64,000 nt of DNA from Rhodococcus spelaei (GTDB lineage Bacteria > Actinomycetota > Actinomycetes > Mycobacteriales > Mycobacteriaceae), in the NCBI RefSeq assembly GCF_006704125.1, contig NZ_VIGH01000001.1:310001-374000 (forward strand), written 5' to 3'. Positions 59,246 through 64,000 of the stretch are shown here, piece after piece. The position numbers and the translations under genes were made by a program. Within the stretch, counting starts at the first letter, position 1, and each line of letters opens with the position of its first letter. The notes beneath the pieces were generated by a model. That model ran no database searches. It was not told the origin of the DNA and worked only from the letters and a program-made list of their open reading frames with translations.

Positions 59246-62200
59246 TTACCGCGCAGCGATCGGACCCGGCCTCCACTGTCCCGACCGGGTGACGGTCGCG
59301 GTGTCGACGGTCGCGGTCGCCGCGGACGGGTCGAGGGGTGTGTACTTCTCGAGCGAACCCCAGTCCCGCGCCCAGTCCTCGTTCAGGTAGCTGGGCATTG
59401 TCCGCGAGGTCAGCAGCAGGTCGATCCAGCCGAGCGGTCCGCCGCCGATCTTGTCCTGCCAACCGTTGGTCGAGTCGGCGCCGACGCGGTCGGGCAGGAT
59501 CCGGTACTCGGGCACCTCGGCGACGCCGTACCGGTGGTCGAACGGGCGCTGGCACGGGAACGACAGGCCGACCGACCAGTCGAGCAGCACCGGTGCCGAC
59601 GACCCGACCACCTCGTTGAGCGTCTGCAGCTGCGGCACCCGCGGCGGGGTGATCGCCAGCCACTGCTTCTGGCTCAGGTCGTGATCGTTCGCCACCAGCC
59701 GGACCGTGTCGGCGTCGGCGGGGATCTGCGACATCGGCACCCGCAGGTTCCGCCAGGACGGCGACGGGCCGATGTCGATCGGAGTGATGCTGCCCCCGAC
59801 CTCGACACCGCCGTCGGGGGTCCGCTTGCCGTACTCGACCGACAGGTCCTGGCCGTAGGTGACGATGCCGTCCTTGTCGACGTACCGGATGCGACCGGCG
59901 GCGGTGACCACGAGGATCGGCGCCGCGTCGCTCCGGGCGGGCAGCTCGTACCAGCCGGTGGTGAGGTGCGCGGGCGCCTGCGCGCCGGCCTGGTAGCTGC
60001 CGAGTACCGGGGTCGTCGCCGGGTTCAGCCCGAACGGCAGTTTCACGGAGCTGCCGTTGACGCCGGTGGATCCGGTGCCGCCGCCGGTGCCCGCGCCGGT
60101 CCCGGTGCTGGTGGTGGTCGACGTGGCGTCGACGGTGTTGGCCCCGCCCGCCGCCTTGTTCTCGGCGTCGGCGGTGAGGTCGAGGGGCACGCCGTTGGGG
60201 GTGAAGCCGGTGTTGGTGGCGGCGCTCCCGAACGGATCCGCGCCGGGGGTGAGCGGGGCGAGGGTGCCCGCATTGGCGTCGGGTTCGATCAGTACGTCGT
60301 CGGCGAGCGCGCAGGTGTCGCCGGTGAGGGTGTCGAAGTTGGACCGGGCCACCGAGTACGCCGGGTACTGGGAGATCGCGCCCTTCGCGAGCGAGAGCAC
60401 CTCCACCAGCACGATGAACGCGGCCGCCAGGGTCAGCGGCGACGCGAGCAGGGCCCGCCAGCCGCGGGCGGGGTGCGGCTGTTCGGGTGCGCGGTACGGC
60501 TCCCGCAGGTGCTGCCAGCCGGCCAGCAGCAGCGCGAGGATGCTCAACGCGAGCAGGCCGGTCGCGAAGGTGTAGCCGTGGATCGACGGCGACTTGTCCC
60601 ACCACGGGATGCCGTAGCTCGACACGTACCACCAGCCGTTGGGGCCGGTGAACGCCAGTGCGAGCAGGAACAGCACCCCGGCGGCGAACAGCGTCCGGTT
60701 GCGCCGTGAGCGCAGGGTCGCGGCGGCGATGCCGACGGCGGTCACCGCGGCGATGGATCCGGCGAGGCCGGCGTACACGCCGAAGTGGTGGGTCCACTTG
60801 GTCGGCGTCGTCATCATCAGCAACAGGGAGGCGAAGACGATGCCGAGGATGCGGCGCGACGGCCCGGCCGCGGCGCCGGGGATCTTGCCGCGGCCGCGCA
60901 GCAGCAGCATCGCGCACACGATCAGGCACAGGAACATCGCGAAGACGCCGAACCGGCGGGCCAGCGAGCCGTCGGGGGAGACGTTCAGCAGTGCGTCGTA
61001 GCGGTGGTACTCGCCGAACCACGACACGTTGGGACCGATGGCGGTGCGGACCTTCGTCGCTTCCAAGACGGTGGCGAGGGTCTGGTCGGCGAAGATCGCG
61101 ACGAGGACGACGAGGCCGGCCGCCAGGATCGGGGCGACGAGCGGCAGCCACCCGACCACCCGGGCGCGGGTGACCAGGATCTTCACCAGTGGTCGCAGGC
61201 TCACGATCAGGGCGGCGACGGCGATCACCCCGGTCGGCCCGGCGGCGAGCGAGAAGGCGGCGATCAGCACGCCCACGGCGGCGGGCAGCAGTCGTCCGGT
61301 GGCGATGGCCCGTTCGATCGAGCACCAGGTCAGCAGCGCGCCGAGCGCGATGATCGGTTCCGGGCGCAGGCCGTTGTTGTAGGGCAGCCAGAAGGACAGG
61401 AACACCAGGCCGGCGGTCCACACCGCGATGCGGTTGTGCCGCACCGCCCGACCGAGACGCGGGATCACCTCGCGGCTGATCACCATCCAGCACAGGATTC
61501 CGGCGATCAGCGCGGGCAACCGCATCCAGGTGCTGGCGGTGGAGACCTTGGCCATCGCGGCGAGTACGTCGTAGTACCAGCCGAACGGGGCCTCGGGGAC
61601 GCCGAACCAGCGGTAGTAGTTGGCCATGTAGCCGGAGTGCTCGGAGACCCGGGCCATGTTGAGCAGGTAGCCGTCGTCGGAGGTGTTGGCGCCGATGAAG
61701 TGCCAGAGCACGAGGGTGCCGGCGACGACCGCGTCGACGCCGGTGAACTTCCACCAGTGCGAGGGGAAGAACCGGCGGGCGCGGCGGCCGTCGACGTTGT
61801 CGAGGCGGTGCAGGGCGACCAACGCGAGCAGGGTCGCGAGTGCACCGACGATCATCGCCAGCAGCTTGAACAGCGTGGGGCTGGACGAGAACCGGGAGTC
61901 GATCTCGGCCTGCACCTGCAGGCCCGCGGGGGCGGCGCCCTGCAGGTCACTGAAGATCCCGACCATCTGGGGACGCAGGTCGCCGGGCTGGTCCGCGGTG
62001 ACCGGGGTGGAGCCGGCCGGCATACCGGCGAAGGTGGCGGTGGTGTGGGTGGCGTCCGAGTGGACGACGATCGCCGTGCATCCGCCTGCGGTGAGTTCGG
62101 CGAGCGGTGCGGATATCAACTGCGAGTTCCGCAGGATCACCGAGACGGTCCGGTCGGCATCGGAGGTGACCTTCACGGTGAGCCCGGCGAGCTCGGAGTC

Positions 62201-62536
62201 CGGTGCCTGTTTCGGCGCGGTGGAGACGAGGGTGTCGCCGCCCGGGGGCAGGGTCCCGGCGACGGCGCACGGGATGTGGATGTCGAGGGCGAGCGGCTCG
62301 TAACTGACCAGCGGGGCGTTCACGCTGGTGAGCGAGTCGTTCTGCGGCCAGGACACGTGGGCGGTCTGCTGGTCGACCGGCAGCAGGGGCGTCAGGACGG
62401 CGAGGACGGCGCCGAGCAGGCCGGCAACGATCGCGATCAGGCGGGCGGTCCGCACTCCGGACCGGTTTGCGGAATCGATTCCGGGCTTGGACATTCCGGG
62501 CGTGGACGCTGCGGGGAACTCAGACTCGGCGGGCAC
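59246..62536 (-). CDS. arabinofuranosyltransferase Emb paralogue (EmbA/EmbC position)
   Basis: A 1096-residue GT-C arabinosyltransferase with the same layout as its downstream neighbour: N-terminal helix, jelly-roll domain, multiple helices with the catalytic GANTSDDGYLLNMARVSEHS loop, and a C-terminal carbohydrate-binding module ending in a WARDWGSLEKYTP segment. The GTG at 62536 gives MPAESEFPAAS. It is upstream in a two-gene emb operon with a 130-base spacer. The two genes share long near-identical DNA stretches, suggesting duplication or gene conversion. M. tuberculosis has three emb genes; only two are visible here. Confidence 0.9.
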   Translation of the reverse strand: MPAESEFPAASTPGMSKPGIDSANRSGVRTARLIAIVAGLLGAVLAVLTPLLPVDQQTAHVSWPQNDSLTSVNAPLVSYEPLALDIHIPCAVAGTLPPGGDTLVSTAPKQAPDSELAGLTVKVTSDADRTVSVILRNSQLISAPLAELTAGGCTAIVVHSDATHTTATFAGMPAGSTPVTADQPGDLRPQMVGIFSDLQGAAPAGLQVQAEIDSRFSSSPTLFKLLAMIVGALATLLALVALHRLDNVDGRRARRFFPSHWWKFTGVDAVVAGTLVLWHFIGANTSDDGYLLNMARVSEHSGYMANYYRWFGVPEAPFGWYYDVLAAMAKVSTASTWMRLPALIAGILCWMVISREVIPRLGRAVRHNRIAVWTAGLVFLSFWLPYNNGLRPEPIIALGALLTWCSIERAIATGRLLPAAVGVLIAAFSLAAGPTGVIAVAALIVSLRPLVKILVTRARVVGWLPLVAPILAAGLVVLVAIFADQTLATVLEATKVRTAIGPNVSWFGEYHRYDALLNVSPDGSLARRFGVFAMFLCLIVCAMLLLRGRGKIPGAAAGPSRRILGIVFASLLLMMTTPTKWTHHFGVYAGLAGSIAAVTAVGIAAATLRSRRNRTLFAAGVLFLLALAFTGPNGWWYVSSYGIPWWDKSPSIHGYTFATGLLALSILALLLAGWQHLREPYRAPEQPHPARGWRALLASPLTLAAAFIVLVEVLSLAKGAISQYPAYSVARSNFDTLTGDTCALADDVLIEPDANAGTLAPLTPGADPFGSAATNTGFTPNGVPLDLTADAENKAAGGANTVDATSTTTSTGTGAGTGGGTGSTGVNGSSVKLPFGLNPATTPVLGSYQAGAQAPAHLTTGWYELPARSDAAPILVVTAAGRIRYVDKDGIVTYGQDLSVEYGKRTPDGGVEVGGSITPIDIGPSPSWRNLRVPMSQIPADADTVRLVANDHDLSQKQWLAITPPRVPQLQTLNEVVGSSAPVLLDWSVGLSFPCQRPFDHRYGVAEVPEYRILPDRVGADSTNGWQDKIGGGPLGWIDLLLTSRTMPSYLNEDWARDWGSLEKYTPLDPSAATATVDTATVTRSGQWRPGPIAAR

Positions 62537-62642
62537 AAGGACCGATCCTATGGGTTGGGTGCCGCGTCACCGGTCGTCGGCGAGTCCCGAGGGCGCGAGT
62601 CCGGGGTCCGTGCGAGGGTGTGGACCCCGGACTCGCTGCCTG

Positions 62643-62792
62643 TCAGGAGTCGAAGTGGAAGCCACCCCCACCGGCTCCGCCACCCGCCGCGCCACCGCCG
62701 GCAGCGCCACCCGAACCGCTGCCCGAGCCGGTGCCGAAGTTGCCGCCGAACATCGCGGAGATCAGGGTCGAAAAGATCGTCGAGAAGGACAT
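62643..62792 (-). CDS. small glycine-rich protein
   Basis: A 49-residue ORF with an excellent ribosome site (AGGAG, six bases before the ATG at 62792). The N-terminal 18 residues, MSFSTIFSTLISAMFGGN, form a short hydrophobic or amphipathic segment. The rest is Gly/Ala/Ser repeats ending GGGGFHFDS. No signal peptidase site is clear. It lies 106 bases upstream of the emb genes on the same strand. I recognise no family. It could be a small envelope protein, in the size range of corynebacterial porins but without sequence resemblance, or a regulatory peptide. Confidence 0.55.
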   Translation of the reverse strand: MSFSTIFSTLISAMFGGNFGTGSGSGSGGAAGGGAAGGGAGGGGFHFDS

Positions 62793-62974
62793 AAGCGCTC
62801 CTGCGGGTCGTGCGATGGTGACCGGCACCGGTTGGTGCCGTGAGCCATTGGACCGAGCTGTCGGCCCTCGACGGAACGGATCGGGCGCAGGTTAGGGGTC
62901 GATTAGGGGTGAGTCGGGCATCCCCCGGCCCCTAGTGTTTCCCCTACCTGCGGGCCCCGGATCGGTGGCGGACG

Positions 62975-64000
62975 TCAGCGCCCGACGGCGACCAGTGCCC
63001 TTACGTCCCAGACCCACACGTCGTCGGCGCGGTGACCTGGGTCGCCGAGCAGGGCCTGCACGGTCTGACGCAGCACCTGCTCCTTCGGCCCGCGGGGCAG
63101 CACCAGCACGTCGGCCTGCCAGAACTTCAGGTCGGTCACCGCCTGGGCGCGCATCGCGTCCGTGATCTCGGGCGCAATGCCGGTCTTCTGGGTCTGCGCC
63201 AACACGCTCGCGGTCGGCCGGTCGTCGGGTCCGTACTTGGCCTTTTTCTCCGGCCCGACCGGTCCGACGAAGTAGCCGCCGGCGAGTGGGAAGCCGAAGT
63301 CGGCGTCGATCTGCCAGGTCAGCGCGCGGGCATCCTCGGGTCGGGGCAGCGGCACGGTGACGAGGGAACCGGAGTCGACGTAGTCGCGCCAGGTCCCGTC
63401 GGTGAAGAACTTGGGGGCGGCGGAACGGTCGATGGCTTGGAGGGGCGCCGGAGCGAGCGGCAGCAGGGCGAGCAGCAGACCGAGACACCACGGGATCAGT
63501 GCTGCCCGCTCGCGTAGCGCGCGGTCGGTGGCCAGGGCCAGCAGCAGCGCGATCGCCGGGACAGCGCCCATCGCGAAGCGGGTCTCGAGCACCGACTCGA
63601 GCAGCGGCAGGTTCGCGATCCACTTCCAGGGCAGCTCGATGCCGGTGTCACTGCGGCCGATCATCAACCGGGAGCCGAGCGAGAGCACGATCATCACCGC
63701 GGTCGTGGCGGACGCCGCCCGCGCGACCGGTGACCGTCGTAGCCATGCGGCCGCTGAGACAACCACGGCGAGCAGGGGCCAGCCGAAGTACGCGTTCTGC
63801 TCGGTGGGGTTGATCGCGACGTCCTGGCCGGGGTTGGTGTGCCCGCCGAGGGACTGTGTCGGGAACTGCAGCACGGCCTTGAGGTCGTTGCCCATCAGCC
63901 CGTGATCGATGGCGTGGTAGCTCTGCGGGCCGAAGAACTGCCACCACAGCGGGGCCGCGGTGAGCACCACAGCGATGGCGGCGGCCAGCAGCAGCGGACG
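62975..64000 (-). CDS. polytopic membrane protein, possibly GT-C glycosyltransferase-like, 5' end beyond the window
   Basis: At least 341 residues; the reading frame continues past the window edge without a stop. The visible part has several membrane helices, such as PLLAVVVSAAAWL and AVPAIALLLALATDRALRERA. An extracytoplasmic C-terminal domain follows, with FGFPLAGGYFVGPVGPEKKA. The layout of helices followed by a soluble domain is like GT-C envelope glycosyltransferases such as Emb and AftB, but the catalytic N-terminal loop is not in view. I do not recognise the family. It precedes the emb genes on the same strand. Confidence 0.6.
   Translation of the reverse strand, partial: RPLLLAAAIAVVLTAAPLWWQFFGPQSYHAIDHGLMGNDLKAVLQFPTQSLGGHTNPGQDVAINPTEQNAYFGWPLLAVVVSAAAWLRRSPVARAASATTAVMIVLSLGSRLMIGRSDTGIELPWKWIANLPLLESVLETRFAMGAVPAIALLLALATDRALRERAALIPWCLGLLLALLPLAPAPLQAIDRSAAPKFFTDGTWRDYVDSGSLVTVPLPRPEDARALTWQIDADFGFPLAGGYFVGPVGPEKKAKYGPDDRPTASVLAQTQKTGIAPEITDAMRAQAVTDLKFWQADVLVLPRGPKEQVLRQTVQALLGDPGHRADDVWVWDVRALVAVGR

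Noticed and set aside
59100-61754. An 884-codon shadow frame opposite in phase to the upstream emb gene, suggesting a frameshifted second emb
   Set aside because: The 59246-62536 frame is complete and has all Emb motifs; the other frame has only Arg/His-rich sequence.

Overview
The window is high-GC (about 70% by eye) chromosomal DNA from a mycolic-acid-containing actinobacterium. The best fit is Rhodococcus in the broad sense, possibly the Prescottella/R. equi side, though the species cannot be fixed from the sequence alone. It carries the mycobacterial-type cell-wall locus: glf, glfT2, a PAP2 phosphatase, ubiA, aftB, two mycolyltransferases, a Culp6-type hydrolase, fadD32, pks13, accD4 and two emb arabinosyltransferases. 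The order largely matches M. tuberculosis Rv3838c down to about Rv3793, with accessory genes inserted.

Layout. (1) 1-1.6 kb: pheA and a histidine phosphatase (Rv3838c/Rv3837c-like). (2) 1.7-10.5 kb: an accessory block splitting the Rv3837c/Rv3836 synteny. It holds a TetR gene; a minus-strand fatty-acid or side-chain degradation operon (thiolase, SDR, a frameshifted TetR, a nitronate-monooxygenase-like flavoprotein); a divergent enoyl-CoA hydratase; an intact paralogous TetR; and a PE-PPE-EspG triad with no ESX core nearby. (3) 10.5-13.5 kb: metallopeptidase, septum-formation-like protein and serS (Rv3836-Rv3834c). (4) 13.5-18 kb: ankyrin protein, a KshA-type Rieske oxygenase cluster with a mycofactocin-type SDR, and an MBL-Rieske fusion (Rv3818-like). 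(5) 18-32.8 kb: acyltransferase (Rv3816c), DUF218 protein, PAP2, a convergent response regulator/histidine kinase pair, polysaccharide deacetylase, HAD phosphatase (Rv3813c), PGRP amidase (Rv3811-like), SpoIID/LytB protein, a small Trp/Cys-rich ORF, P450-TetR, an IclR remnant, DJ-1 and VIT proteins. (6) 32.9-54.6 kb: galactan, arabinan-donor and mycolate genes. (7) 54.6-64 kb: a nuclease-like gene bracketed by inverted palindromic repeats, two emb paralogues, a tiny Gly-rich ORF and a truncated membrane-protein gene.

How the genes work together. Glf and GlfT2 build galactan. UbiA and the PAP2 enzyme make decaprenyl-phospho-ribose, the precursor of the arabinose donor. Emb and AftB extend and cap arabinan. 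FadD32, Pks13 and AccD4 condense mycolic acids, and the Ag85-like proteins transfer them to arabinan or trehalose.

The most unusual feature is a set of long, near-perfect hairpins at gene ends. Two families (A, about 48 bp; B, about 51 bp) recur. One copy of each lies in frame inside the KS-AT linker of pks13. Two further B copies, in inverted orientation, bracket a PD-(D/E)XK-like gene between accD4 and emb. Other points of interest are a frameshifted TetR, a shared candidate operator, an IclR gene lacking its DNA-binding domain, a sensor/regulator pair that overlaps tail to tail, and two unstudied small ORFs.
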